Assembly: GCA_029961685.1 (NCBI GenBank)
Contig: JARWKL010000010.1
Span: forward strand, 24,588,067 to 24,652,066
DNA from: Aristolochia californica
Taxonomy: Eukaryota; Streptophyta; Magnoliopsida; Piperales; Aristolochiaceae
DNA: 64,000 bases
Direction: 5' to 3'
In this document: one piece after another, positions 9,980 to 20,699 of the stretch
Layout of the letters: every line of letters begins with the position of its first letter
Position numbering within the stretch: position 1 is the stretch's first letter
Notes under the pieces: model-generated
Databases searched by the model: none
Seen by the model: only the letters and a program-made list of their open reading frames with translations
What the model was told of the DNA's origin: nothing
Position numbers and translations under genes: made by a program

Positions 9980-10372
9980 ATTGATCGCACTCGTTTGTGT
10001 TCCCCTCTCCATCCTACCAATCCCTTGGCTTCCCTCTTCCCCCGTGTTCTGTCGGTCTTTTCCACATTCTTTCCATAAAATAAAATAAAAAATTAAAATC
10101 TTAAGAAAAAATGAAGATATTAAAAATTAAAAAAACGCTATGTCATTGGATTAAAGAAATAAAACGTTCTCTGGCCATGTCAAAACTTAACCGAACTACA
10201 TTAACAATGGAAAACAAAACAAAATCGTAGTTTTTTCCCTCTTCACTTCTACCAGAACATTTCAAATCATTAAAAAAGAAAACAAACTATATATACAAAC
10301 ACGTTTTGTTGCCCCTAACCTCAATATTATGAGGGTGAAATTAACTGGTGGCAAAGGAAAAAAGGGTAAAAA

Positions 10373-10490
10373 GGGGTGCAACAAGAGGACTTCTTAGGAG
10401 GTCACCCATCCAAGTACAACAATCGCCAAAACACGTTTAACTTCGGAGTTTTGATGGGATTCAATGCATTAGTGTTGGTATGATCGCACC
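10373..10490 (-). pseudogene. 5S rRNA pseudogene 1
   Basis: On the minus strand it starts GGTGCGATCATACCA, contains CCCATCAAAACTCCGAAGTT and GATGGGTGACCTCCTAAGAA, and ends GTTGCACCCC before TTTTT. Several positions in the internal promoter and loops differ from a standard plant 5S (AAACGTGTTTTGGCG instead of the usual AAGCGTGCTTGGGCG), so it is probably not functional. Confidence 0.75.
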
Positions 10491-10882
10491 CATTTGTGTT
10501 TCCCTCTCCATCCTACCAATCCCTTCCCCAACTTCCCTCTCCCCCCGTATTTTGTTGGTCTTTCCATATTCCCTCCCTAAAATAAAATTAAAAATTAAAA
10601 ATCTTCAAAAAAAATCAGGATATAAAAAATTATAAGTGCTTTGTCGTTGGCTAAAAGAAGAAAGCATTCATCGACCGTGTTGAAACTGAACAAAACTACA
10701 TTAATAACGGAAAATAAAACAAAATCGTACTTTTTTTTCTTTTTTCCCATCTTCTCTTCTACCCAAACGTTTCGAATCGTTAAAAAAGAAAACAAACTAT
10801 ATATACAAATATGTTTTGCCGCCCCTAACAGTAGCATTGCGAGGGAGAAATTAGTTGGTGGCAAAGGAAAAATGGGGAAAAA

Positions 10883-11000
10883 GGGGTGCTACACGAGGAC
10901 TTCCTAAGAGGTCAACCATCCTAGTACTAGTCTCATCCAAGCGCGCTTAACTTCTGAGGTCTGATGGGATCTGGTGCATTGGTGCTATTATGATTGCACT
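10883..11000 (-). pseudogene. 5S rRNA pseudogene 2
   Basis: Minus strand: AGTGCAATCATAATAGCACC, then AACCTCAGAAGTTAAG, CGCGCTTGGATGAGACTAG and GATGGTTGACCTCTTAGGAA. It has different substitutions from copy 1, and T-rich sequence follows. Confidence 0.75.
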
Positions 11001-11257
11001 CGTTGTTGTTACCCTCTCCATCCTGCCAATCCCTTCCTCGGCTTCACTATCTCCCCGTGTTCTTTCGGTATTTTCCACATTCCCTACATAAAATAAAATA
11101 TAAATTATAATCTTATGAAAAAATCGAGATATAAAAAATAAAAAAGGAGCGCTATGTTGTTGGATTAAAGAATAAAACATTCACCGTCTGTGTGGAAAGT
11201 GTAGCGAACTGCATTAATAAAGGAAAACTAAACAAAATCATTCTTTTTTTTTTCTTT

Positions 11258-11282
11258 CCCCCCCCCCCCCCCCCCCCCCCCC
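11258..11282. repeat. 25-bp homopolymer C tract
   Basis: An uninterrupted run of C lies in the third 5S-unit spacer, where the other units have T-rich text. A poly-A run and (TA)n follow at about 11312-11353. Such a run is assembly-sensitive. Confidence 0.85.
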
Positions 11283-11311
11283 TTCTCTTCTACCCGAAAG
11301 TTTCAAACCGT

Positions 11312-11350
<39 letters not shown>

Positions 11351-11429
11351 TATACAAATATTTTTTGTCACCCATAACCCCAGCATTGCGAGGAAGAAAT
11401 TAGTTGGTGGCAGTGGAAAATAGGGCAAA

Positions 11430-11471
11430 AAGGGGTGCAACACGAAGACTTCTCAGGAAGTCACCCATCCT
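11430..11471 (-). pseudogene. 5S rRNA pseudogene 3, truncated
   Basis: Only the 3' part remains (GATGGGTGACTTCCTGAGAA to GTTGCACCCC on the minus strand). The break at about 11472 leads into AT-rich sequence shared with 6720-6800. Confidence 0.7.
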
Positions 11472-12764
11472 AAATGTATATCTAGAATGTGTTTAATTAA
11501 TTAGATAAGTAAGTTATTACTACTTTTCTATAAAATAATTGATTATTTATTACATTAAATATGTCACTAGGCATATTAATTAGCAGAAATCATTGGGTAT
11601 TTAATTATTTCTTACTTAATCAGTAATTATATGATTAGTAAATACATAATGTCATTAATTAATTAGTATTAGATATGATCAAGATAGTTATGTATTACAT
11701 TAAATGTGTTATTTAATTAATCACAACCCAACCCTTGCCCCCCACCTAGGTGTGGGTGAGGATGTAGGTGAGGTGCGTGGGTGAGCCACATAGGCAAGGC
11801 ACTTGTGTAGGTGAGTGGCGCGCATGCATTCAAGTTGTAGAGGCTGGCTATCAATTTCTTTGTCTCATTTAAAATTTAAAATTTTAACTCGGATCGATTC
11901 AAATGCTCTTGAATTATATTTTATGAGCTTATTTAGGCATTTGTGATAATGCCAAGTTTGAATTTAAATAAAGGGGTAAACCTCCTACTTAGGTGGGAAG
12001 ATCATACCGATCCATGTAAGATGATGGGATAAGGATTCTTATCCCTAGTTTGCATATAAGTAGGCTTTGTACCCACGAGTGTAAACCATCTTCACTTTAT
12101 GCAAAGAAGTTTCCCTTATTTTCAAAGTTCTTTTTTTTGTTCTTTTCAAACTTGTTGTATTTTTTTAATTTCATATTTTTTTATCACTTTGGAGCACTGG
12201 CTATACTTCCACTACCTACATAGAACAAGAGTGCACCCAACAGTCAGAGTGAGTTAAGTTTTTTTATTCACCAAAGTAGTATATTTTTGTGAGCTACCAT
12301 TAAAATTGTTAATACACTTTCTTTTTTTCATGCACAAAAATTGGGTTTGTCTGCCTTTGAAATTGAAAGGAGTCTTTTTTCAAACATAGACCATTTTGAA
12401 AGGAATATGAAGTTTTATCGTTTGGCTAGAGTGATGCTTCCTTCTCTCATGTTTGCTATGTACAATTGGGGACTTTTTAGAAGGAAAGGGTCACTTAATG
12501 GAGAGAAGTAGAAGGAGAAGTTCAAAAGAAGAGGTGTTGAGAAGTAGTGGTGGTAAATTTGTTTTTTTAGAAATAAAGAACATCTAAGTATGGAGGAGGA
12601 TAGGAGTTGAAAATTTATTTTCATGCAAAAGTTAGCAACTCCAATTTGAGGGGAGTGTTGCAAATGCAAAATGGAAGAGTTTAATATGATTTTCATGGTA
12701 AAGGAATCTCATGGTGGAAGAATTAGTAGGACAAAGTCTTATTTGAGTCTCATGGGATAGAATC
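11472..12764. other. intergenic, AT-rich, repeat remains
   Basis: 11490-11720 is a rearranged copy of 6540-6800. 11726-11860 is G-rich with repeated GTAGGTGAGG/GTGGGTGAG words. 11940-12250 looks like a retroelement LTR (a run of short exons and TATA is absent; CTTTGTACCCACGAGTG and a long T-rich stretch are present), but I cannot define its ends. No supported gene. Confidence 0.4.
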
Positions 12765-13345
12765 TTACATAAGAAATCTATTGATTTTATCAGTATTCTG
12801 TAATATTGATTTACTTTGTTTTTTATTAGGAGTTCTATTCAAGTTGTAAGTGGAACATGGGTAGGTTTAATTTTATTTTGATTCTGTGCGTTTTCTCTAT
12901 TATAAATAGAGAAACAATGTACTCATTATAAAATCAATTAATTGTTTTCTCTCTTAATATTTGAATAATCAATTCCTATGCCTAATATTTTTAATTCCTC
13001 AAATAAAAAAAATAGAAAATAAAACATAGCATTAAAATTAGATATCCAATTATAACTTCATAACATGAACTAAAAGAATGGTTCTCCTCATTTGTGCTAA
13101 AGTAACTCATGACATTACCAGAGAATTTCATAAAGAACAACAAAATGTGTCAGTACTTTATCAACTTGAGTCTAATAAGTTAATCTTATAAAAAAGAAAT
13201 AGAACATGAGATGAAGAGCTGATATGAAAGAGTCATATATGACCAACCTAGAGAAAATGTGATGACTTTCCTAATGAAAGAGTCATATATGTCAGTGCTA
13301 TTTAATAGAAGAAATGGCCAACAAAGAGCTTAATTATTACCATTC
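12765..13345. repeat. second copy of the 6797-7370 repeat
   Basis: Same order of text as the first copy, including CTCTATTATAAATAGAGA, TATCCAATTATAACTTCATA and GAAAGAGTCATATATG. Differences are scattered substitutions and short indels. No coding frame is kept. Confidence 0.75.
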
Positions 13346-14049
13346 AGAGGAATAATATTGGAGGAATCAAAATTCGGAACAGATAAAGTTTGAAGAATTA
13401 CAAAATAAACAACAATGCTTACTAAAACATGCAATGGAACCAAAAATTGAATATTTACCCACGTAAATAAATTTAAACAAATAAATCAACATGTGAGTAG
13501 GCTTAGATTATAACACATAAATGATTTATATCACTTTATAATGGCATCATAAATTTATCTCTAAAGAAATTTTCTATTGTTGTAGACGACTAAAAAGTTT
13601 TTTTAAATGTTTCTATCCAATCCAAATTAACCACTTTAATATAACAACTACCACGTGAGGTTAAATTATTAGATTTCCATGGATATTCACAAATTTGTAT
13701 GTCTTTAACTTTATGTGACTAAACTTAATATCACTAGACGTTTTTCATAATTAAGAATGTTGTGGTTATTACTTAATTATTCAAATGTAAACCAAAATAT
13801 GACATCAAAATAATTGACTCAAATTTATGCCAATTATTAATTTCTTATATTTAGGTCAATCATAATATGCATAGAAGATTAAGTATGCATAAACCCAAAA
13901 TAAATATTTATACAGATAAAAATTCACTAACACTTGCATATTAAACATTCATATATGCATATCCAAAATTTTAATCCATATGCGCTAAAATGAAAAAGAA
14001 TGAAAACTAAAATATTCTATTTTTCCTGTTATTTATATATGAATTAAAT
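13346..14049. other. AT-rich intergenic, nothing recognised
   Basis: No coding frame, repeat or RNA gene could be supported in these 700 bases. Confidence 0.5.
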
Positions 14050-14590
14050 GTATCCAACGTAAACATTGGGCTTGGATGGGCCGTGAGCATGTTTGGTGCT
14101 CTTGCGCGTACAGTGGTGCGGGACAACCAGAGAGCACGATGTCATGCTCCTGGAGACCGGCAACTGGAAGTGAGGAACAGGACCAACCGGGAGTCGGGAA
14201 GAAAATGCTTACAAAATTTTGATGATTCGACACCAATGCAGACAACGAGCCCCGTCGTTCGTCTCCCCATGTTTATGATCCCCTCTGCAGACCCAAACGA
14301 CAGTTGATGGCTGGCTATGGGCATTTTCTTCCCACGGGGGCATCTGTTCCTACTAACATGCTAGCACCTCCAGCGCACTAAGCGAAACCTACTCTGGTGC
14401 ACCAATGCAGTCATCTTGTTTGGCCGGGGACACTGTTCAGAAACATCACTGCCTCTCCTAGACGCTGTCTAGCCGGGGAGCGCCAGCGTGATTGAGATTC
14501 GCTAGGCACACAACGTATTGTCAGTCGCATGTGCCACCACTGGCTATCGATGAAGTGCACGGCTCATAAGGCCTCATCTTAAGCCTACAT
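14050..14590. other. GC-rich island of unknown origin
   Basis: About 540 bases are markedly richer in G+C and CpG than everything around them, with sharp edges near 14060 and 14585. Frames of 60-74 codons exist on both strands (14083-14307 +, 14142-14324 -) but none resembles a family I know, and stops occur in all frames. Possible sources are organelle DNA (a nuclear mitochondrial insertion), a fragment of another transposon, or a captured exon. I cannot decide between them. Confidence 0.5.
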
Positions 14591-14934
14591 CCTCCTGTAC
14601 TTGAAAATGACACGTAAATTTTTTATTTATGGCAAAATAAAAACATAGACAACATTTAACAAAAAAAATAATGGAATTTTAATCAAGACGAAAGATTCCA
14701 AAAGTAAATCAGAATTTCTAAAACAATATAAAATTCATAAAAAGAAAATCAGAAACCCAAGATGCATACCTCCTATCATGGTAGACAAAATTCTAGGAAT
14801 TTGCAGAGGAACGTCTTGTTTATCCAAACTCCCGTTGATGGATAAAACTCAGGCTTATTTCTTGTACAAATCCCATTTAACGTACAATCCAAACTCAGGC
14901 TCACTATCCTTTTATCTATGGGAAACTACCTAAT
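14591..14934. other. AT-rich intergenic, nothing recognised
   Basis: It leads without visible features into the 3' end of the copy B F-box pseudogene. Confidence 0.45.
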
Positions 14935-15369
14935 AATGGGTTAAACCTAAAAAAGGGAAACAACTATCAAAGGAGTCATGGGCCATTCTGAAAGGGGGAA
15001 GTGGAGAAAGATTCATGAGATGCTTGGTAATGGGATTGTAGAGATAGTAACTAAGCTTGAGATTACTGTGGATTTTCTTGCACTAGAAGATGACCCCATT
15101 GCATGAACCCATATTCTTGACGTTGTGATATGAAGGGAAGACGAGGGAGTCTTGGAGGGTGAGTGCCCTTTGTCGTCCAAGTGACAAAACATACATTCAC
15201 ATATGAAGCCATAGTCGTAGTATTTTCGATAGACAAAACCGATGTCAATTGATTTGGCAGTGAAAGAAGCTAACTTTCTTGACCATATTCTGCCATTTCT
15301 CTAAAATCGCTTCAAACTTGAGCTGTAATTTCTTGGGCAAATGTGAAAGAATTTCAAGTGAGATGTCTT

Positions 15370-16355
15370 TGTTGAGGACTGTGGAGCTTGGTGCATTGCA
15401 CACGACTTTGTTGTCGAAACAGAGACGGTGTGTGAACAGAGTCCCTCGTAGGAAGACTTCGTCTCTATTGCCAAAACAAGGACAGAGAGTCTTGTATTTC
15501 AATGTTTGTTCACTATTGAGAACAATCATAATTTGTCGTATTTTTTGTGATCTCTCGTGTTTTTAGACAAAGAGGGGGGCGAGGGCACATAGTATACGTT
15601 GTGAAAAGATTTTTGGCGGGAAAAAGGTACGTCTATTACGCACTTTGGGCAGTCGAACGGGAATGGCAGCTCTCCTCACTTGGCAAACCGTGTGTGCTCT
15701 TCCGTGAATTGCGTGGAGACTTGCGAGTGGGGGTGGAAACTGGAAAGTTGCAAAAAAGTATAGAAAATGCAAGATTTAACTGGCACTCTATTGGCTCGAC
15801 ACCGTTGTCGTTGCCACTGCCGGAGCAGTTGTACGATGCTGCGGCCGTCGCCGTTGCTGGTGTTGTAGGGCAGGACTTCGACTCTGTTTTTGAAATAGAA
15901 ATAGAGTGTGAAATAGAATCTCTCGGGAGAAGAGAGACTCATGAAGAATGACGATGTTGCCGTCATTGTTTTTGGAGTTACTATTTGTTGCAGCTGCCGT
16001 TACTGGTGCTGCTGTTTGATGTTGCTGTCGGAAGAACAAAGTCTGGGACTTATCGGAACAAAGAGGTTTACGGCACTCCCTCGGGATTTTGTATCGGTAC
16101 CTGTGTGTGCACTAGGAAGACAAAGCGGGGAGAGGTTTCGGTCTCGCCGAAACTCGTTAAGACGACAAAGAGAGAAGACTCTCTCGGGTTGTATTTTTGG
16201 TGTGAGAAACAAACTGTATTGTGATTCTTTAACTGATCTATAAAATCCTCTAAAGCTCCCGTGGATGTAGACAATTTTTTGAACCACGTAAAATATTGTT
16301 TTGTGCATGATTACTTGTTACTTGTCTTGTTGTCATCGACGATTTTTTCCTAACA
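15370..16355 (+). repeat. 5' LTR (copy B)
   Basis: It starts TGTTGAGGACTGTGG and ends TTTTTCCTAACA, next to the primer site. It contains several spurious open frames on both strands. Confidence 0.85.
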
Positions 16356-16957
16356 ATTGGTATCAAAGCCGGAAGATTATAAGAAGTAAGAATGTGATCT
16401 TCAATGAGAAGAATGTGTACAAGGATAAGTCCAGTACAGTTGCTAAAGCAACTCCTCAGGAGTCTGACAAGGCTACAGTGTAGTGCAGAGATGCGAGTGA
16501 CGAGGAGAGTGGGTCTAGTGCTCCTACTCCTATTATTCTGCAGTCAAATCCAGAGTTGTCCACTCCTGTAGCTGCAGTTCGCAAATCATTAAGGACTAAT
16601 CGTCCTCCACAATGTTTCTCACCTACTTTGAATTATATTTTGTTGACAGATGGTGGAGAACCATAGAGTTACGAAGAAATCTTACAAGGTGAATATTCTA
16701 GCAAGTGGGAGCTGGCCATGAAGGATCAGATGGATTCCTTGTTAGGGAATCTGACATGGGAGTTGACTAAACCTGCACTAGGGAAGAACCCTATTGATAT
16801 GTTAACAAAGGGTGTTACTCCTGAGAAATTGAAGTTGTGCGCAGCTTCAGTTGGTCTTCTAGTATGAAGACAGGGGCAATGAGTTGCAAAGGTGGAGGAT
16901 ATCATGTTTGAGGAAGAGGGCGATCCAGTTGGTGTACCAGTCTCCAAGTGGGAGAAT

Positions 16958-17817
16958 TGTTGAGGACTGTGGAGCCTGGTCCACTGCACACGACTCTGTT
17001 ACCGAATCAGAGACGATGTGCGAATAGAGTCCCTCGGCATGAAGACTTCATCTATGTTGCCAAAATAGAGATGTTGCGCATAGAGAGTCTCGGGAGGAAA
17101 CTGCGACTCTATTTGGGAAATAAAAACCCTCAGCGTTTTTGAACAGGGTCAGGGCGAAAAACCAAGAGCGTTAGAGGAGCTCACGGAAAAACAGATAGGG
17201 GTTTTTGGGAGACCTTTAGGCGACGCCGTGGTCAGGAGAAAGAGTGGTTAGAGGCTTGACACCATTGCCATCACCATTGTCGGAGCTGCAGTACGATGCC
17301 TTTACCGTCGCCGTTGCCAGTGTTGTACGACAGGACTTCGATTCTGTTTATGAAACAAAACAAAGTATGAAAGAAAGTCTCTCGGCAAAAAGAGAGACTC
17401 AACAAGAACGACGATGTTGTAGTCGTCGTAGCAGGAGTAACTGTTCGCTGCCATTGCCGTCGCCTGTACCGGTGCAACTGTTCGACACTGCTATCAGAAG
17501 AACAGAGTCTGGGACTTACCGGAACATAGAGGTTTACGGAACTCCTTCGGGATTTCATATCAATGCCTGTGTGCATGCCAAGAAGATGAAGCGGGGAGAA
17601 GTTTCGATCTCGCTGAAAGTCGTTGAGAAGAAATAGAGAGAAGACTCTCTCGGGTTGTATTTCAAGTGTGAGAAACAGACTGTATTGTGATTCTTCAACT
17701 TCTCTATAAAATTTTCTACATCTCCCATGGATGTAGGCCATTTGCAAAACCACGTAAAATATTGTGTCGTGCATGATTACTTGTTACTAGTCCTGTCATC
17801 AACGATTTTTCCCTACA
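16958..17817 (+). repeat. 3' LTR (copy B)
   Basis: It starts TGTTGAGGACTGTGGAGCC after AAGTGGGAGAAT and ends TTTTTCCCTACA. A segment near 17095-17230 differs from the 5' LTR, so one of the LTRs is rearranged. Confidence 0.82.
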
Positions 17818-17842
17818 AGTTTTCGGGCAAGCTGACCTCCAT

Positions 17843-19072
17843 TAAAACAATATAAGAGTAGTAGGTCGATCCCCAAGAAGCAAGAACAGAGCAAGATCCG
17901 ACAACAAAGATGGAAAACGTGGACTAAAGGAGGATGGTATGATCCGGCAATTCTACAAGGCAGAAGAGAGCAAGTCCTACCTCAGTTATATATAAACCAA
18001 AGAGGCTACCTATTCTAGTCTGATTTGGAATCCTTGTTTCCCTAGAGTGTCCTTTTACGTATTACTTGCTAAACATGGAGCTCTACTTTCCTTCCTTGAT
18101 ATTTCACTGGCTGGAGATTTCAGAGTTGATAGGTTTTTAAGTCATGATGTAGTACTAGGGCCAGCATTTTGAATTTTTGTCATCTATTGATGCACCTTGT
18201 TGTGCTATGGAGAAAATTTTAAATGATCGATTGAAAAAAGTTTAGAATTATGCAATTGAAACACAAATCTCAATAACTAAAATTATATTTTAATCTTCAA
18301 CATGCAAAAGAAGAAATTCATTAAATATTACTTTGAATTGTTGTAGCTTTAAAATTTTTATGTAATTATTAGATAGATTAATTAAATATTACTTTATAGG
18401 TGGGGTACCATTTCACAAAAGTAAAATTTTCTCAAAAAAATTATAGAAATTGAATTGATCAAAATTTGAAATTTTAGTGGTTTTAAAAAATTCTCACTCA
18501 ATATGCCCTACATGAAGGTTGTTGTTGTCCAATCTAATTACACCCAATTAGCAACTCATGCAATAAGAAGGATTTTGTGGAAAATTATTATTATTTTTAT
18601 TATATTTCAAGGAATTGTACTTGAATATTGGATTTCAAATTTTTATTTACCTGAATAATGACTTTTTAAACTTATTTCCCAAATTATCTGATTTCAACCT
18701 TTGGAATCCTCATGCGATTCGTCAACTTCCCACGTTAGTAAAACTTGTCCATATAGAACCATGCCAGCCCATCCTTTAAAACCTAAAATTCTTCCTATCC
18801 CCATTAAAACCCAAAATTCCTCCTTTCCCCATTAAAACCAAATTTTGCACACATAGGACAGGTTTTATAGAAATTTTGTGAAGAAAAGGTCTTATAGAAG
18901 AATTCTAAGTTCTGTAAGTAAAGCATATTGGTTCATGCTGTATTTTTTACTCTTCAAGTATTTTGTTTGTTCCAATTCGCTTCTCATTGTTTTCTCTGGA
19001 AAAGGTGAGTCTGCCAATGATAACTGTCGTGACTTTCTTGGAAATCTTCTTTCACATAGCTTGCTAATCAGA
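17843..19072. other. intergenic between F-box start and DPH1 fragment
   Basis: 17843-18000 holds the likely minus-strand promoter and 5' UTR of the F-box pseudogene (TATA 17986-17996). 18180-18720 is AT-rich with no feature. 18770-18840 has a 28-bp direct duplication (TTAAAACCTAAAATTCTTCC and TTAAAACCCAAAATTCCTCC). 18880-19072 may be the DPH1 5' UTR, with a donor-like AAAAGGTGAGT at about 18997 and an acceptor-like CTAATCAG just before the start at 19073. If that intron is real, the DPH1 piece is not a processed cDNA copy. Confidence 0.45.
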
Positions 19073-19915
19073 TGGAACCTGACACTGTTCTTTCCTCCAA
19101 AAACCCGAGACCCCCTCCTAAGCGTTTGTTTCTTCAGAAATCAAGTCCCTGATTTGGTTCTTAACAATCCTTCCTTCGATACTGCAGTTTCCCTGTTCCC
19201 CTCAAATTATAACTTCGAAATTCATAAATCAATATGGTGAATTGTATCTTCCGACACAAAAAGTGTCGCCCTTCAATTCATTGATGGTCTCCTCATGTAC
19301 TCACTTGTTCTTTCCGACATTTTTGAAACCTTTGCTTCTGTTGATGAGTGCATTATTCTAGTTGACGTCACATATGGGGTATGCTGCTGTGTGGATGATT
19401 TTTTTGGATCTTTTGATCCATTACGGGCATAGCTATTTAGTCCCAATAGATTACACCAAAATCCCTGCTTTATATGTTTTCGTTGAAATAAAAATAGATA
19501 TAGACCATATCATTAATACAATTAAAGCTTTTTTTTTGTGACAAAAAGATTGCAATGGCAGGGACCATCCAATTCTCAGTAGTTGTGAGAGCCGTTAAAT
19601 CTGCTTTAGCTGACTCTAGTATTGATATCATTGTTCCACAGTCTAAACCTTTGTCTTCAGCGGAAGTGCATCTACTACATGTCCTAATAGTGTTGCAGTT
19701 GATGTTGTTGTATTTGTTATAGATGGAAGATTCCATCTAGAGGCATTTATGATAGCAAACCCCCATATTAGGGCATTTCGATATGATCCATATCTCAAAG
19801 TTTTCTTCTTGGAAGAATATGATTTCAATCGGATGAAAGAAGATCAGAAAAAAGCTATATTGAATGCAAGGAGAGCTAAGTCCTGGGGTATTGTGGTTGG
19901 GACGTTCGGGCAACA
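19073..19915 (+). pseudogene. DPH1: DPH1-like (diphthamide synthesis) fragment, copy B
   Basis: This copy includes the N-terminal end: the start at 19073 reads [10 protein letters not shown], followed after a frameshift by [20 protein letters not shown] and [12 protein letters not shown], motifs of the DPH1 N-terminal region. Then come VALQF (about 19265), MYSLVLSDIFETFASVDE (about 19294), [13 protein letters not shown] (about 19362), VPQSKPLS (about 19634), FHLEAFMIA (about 19732) and RAKSWGIVVGTFG (about 19873). A stop after HKSIW and several frameshifts disable it. The C-terminal third of DPH1, where later cluster cysteines lie, is replaced by a Myb/SANT-like fragment on the opposite strand. 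Normal DPH1 works in the cytosol on elongation factor 2. Confidence 0.78.
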
Positions 19916-19919
19916 GTCC

Positions 19920-20062
19920 ATATAAACCTCATGCTTCCAAACCTTGTTGGGCAACCTATTCCCTATATTCACCTGTTTGACCAAGAGATCGAGCATTTTG
20001 TTGTCTTCTTCGAAGATCCAAATGTTATAATATTGAGCAAGTTGTGGTCTTCTTACAACCAT
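19920..20062 (-). pseudogene. Myb/SANT-like domain fragment, copy B
   Basis: The start at 20062 reads MVVRRPQLAQYYNIWIFEED, then NKMLDLLVKQ, VNIGNRLPNKVWKHE. It shares the pattern described for copy A, differs at about one residue in ten, and has CAG|GTGAATATAG as a possible splice donor after LLVKQ. It meets the DPH1 fragment tail to tail at about 19917. Confidence 0.5.
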
Positions 20063-20409
20063 TTATAATCTAAATCCGAGATGGTCCTCATCAAACCACA
20101 AAAAATAAAATACCATGTGGTGGATATTTAAACACCTGATTCTCCTCTCCACATGGCAAAATCATTCTACATCACTTCAAAAATTTTCCACAACATTCTA
20201 AAACATTTCAAGATTAACCAAACTATTTCCATTGTAGATAAACTAAAAAGTGCAAAAACACACATATCAAGTCCAAATTCACCGAACATCCCTGGTAGAG
20301 CCCCATATGATTTCACAGTCATTAAAAATTGTACCTCTCAGTGATGGGGGTCGGGTTTCGTTGGCTTATGGATGCCTGTGAAGGCGACTCAGCATTGTTT
20401 GAACTGGAC
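20063..20409. other. non-coding part of the composite block, copy B
   Basis: Matches 8468-8829. Its open frame (20153-20344) ends earlier than the copy A counterpart, which argues against coding. Confidence 0.4.
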
Positions 20410-20610
20410 TCAACACCCCAAACCCTAAACCCTGTTGACACTAAACCCTATTTCAAGAACCAGAACCTAAACCCTAAAAGCCCTAAAACCAAAAACTGAG
20501 AACCCTAAAAAAATTTAAAAAAAAAACTAAACCCTAAAAATACAATAATCCCTAACCCTAATCCCAAAATTAAACCCTATGAAGACAAAATTGAACCATA
20601 AACCCCAACC
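20410..20610. repeat. degenerate CCCTAAA tract, copy B
   Basis: About ten CCCTAAA/AAACCCTA words lie in AT-rich text. It is shorter than copy A because some repeats are deleted. Confidence 0.65.
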
Positions 20611-20699
20611 CTAAATCCCACAATTAAGCAACAATTAATACACATTATGTACAAATTTTAAAATTAAATCAAATACAACACTAAAATAATAAACAAGGT

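Larger units (their letters stand above)
9980..11471 (-). repeat. tandem 5S rRNA-derived array, about three units of 500 bp
   Basis: Equivalent points (TGATCGCAC or TGATTGCAC) occur at 9983, 10481 and 10991, giving periods of 498 and 510 bp. Each unit has a minus-strand 5S-like gene followed by a T-run (as in Pol III termination) and an AT-rich spacer of about 380 bp with the shared texts CCCTCTCCATCCTACCAATC and TATATATACAAA. The first and last 5S copies are truncated. A 5S coding region plus spacer of about 500 bp is normal for plant 5S rDNA. The alternative is a multimer of a Cassandra TRIM, whose LTRs also contain 5S sequence; I see no tRNA-Met primer site here, which favours 5S rDNA. Confidence 0.7.
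15370..17817 (+). mobile_element. non-autonomous copia-type element with two LTRs (copy B)
   Basis: The 5' LTR 15370-16355, tRNA-Met-like primer site 16357-16370 (TTGGTATCAAAGCC, one change from the usual TATCAGAGCC), 602-bp internal region, polypurine-like AAGTGGGAGAAT (16946-16957) and 3' LTR 16958-17817 make a full but internally deleted element. The internal region keeps only the start of RT (WELAMKDQMDSLLGNLTWEL near 16710) joined to the end of RNase H (IDMLTKGVTPEKLKLCAAS near 16795), then stops. The LTRs are of unequal length (986 and 860 bp) and differ in their middle parts. The flanking 5-mers GTCTT and AGTTT are not a clear target duplication. It is nested in an F-box gene. Confidence 0.85.
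14935..17842 (-). pseudogene. F-box protein gene, copy B, interrupted by an LTR element
   Basis: On the minus strand a start at 17842 reads MEVSLPEN and then meets the LTR element (15370-17817). On its far side the same orientation resumes with DISLEILSHLPKKLQLKFEA (15365 downward), EKWQNMVKKVSFFHCQIN and then the region shared with copy A (YNDYGFI, YNPITKHLMTLP-like). ISLEILSHLPKK...F...WQNM is a plant F-box. The insertion therefore split the F-box a few codons after the start. Upstream, the minus strand has TATA text TTTATATATAACTG (17996-17983), about 145 bp before the ATG, so the promoter may be preserved. Frameshifts later in the gene show further decay. The joined reading is inference from orientation and order. 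Confidence 0.7.

Noticed and set aside
14083..14324. Overlapping 60-74 codon frames in the GC-rich island
   Set aside because: They are open on both strands only because of GC content, with no recognised motif; origin of the island left open.
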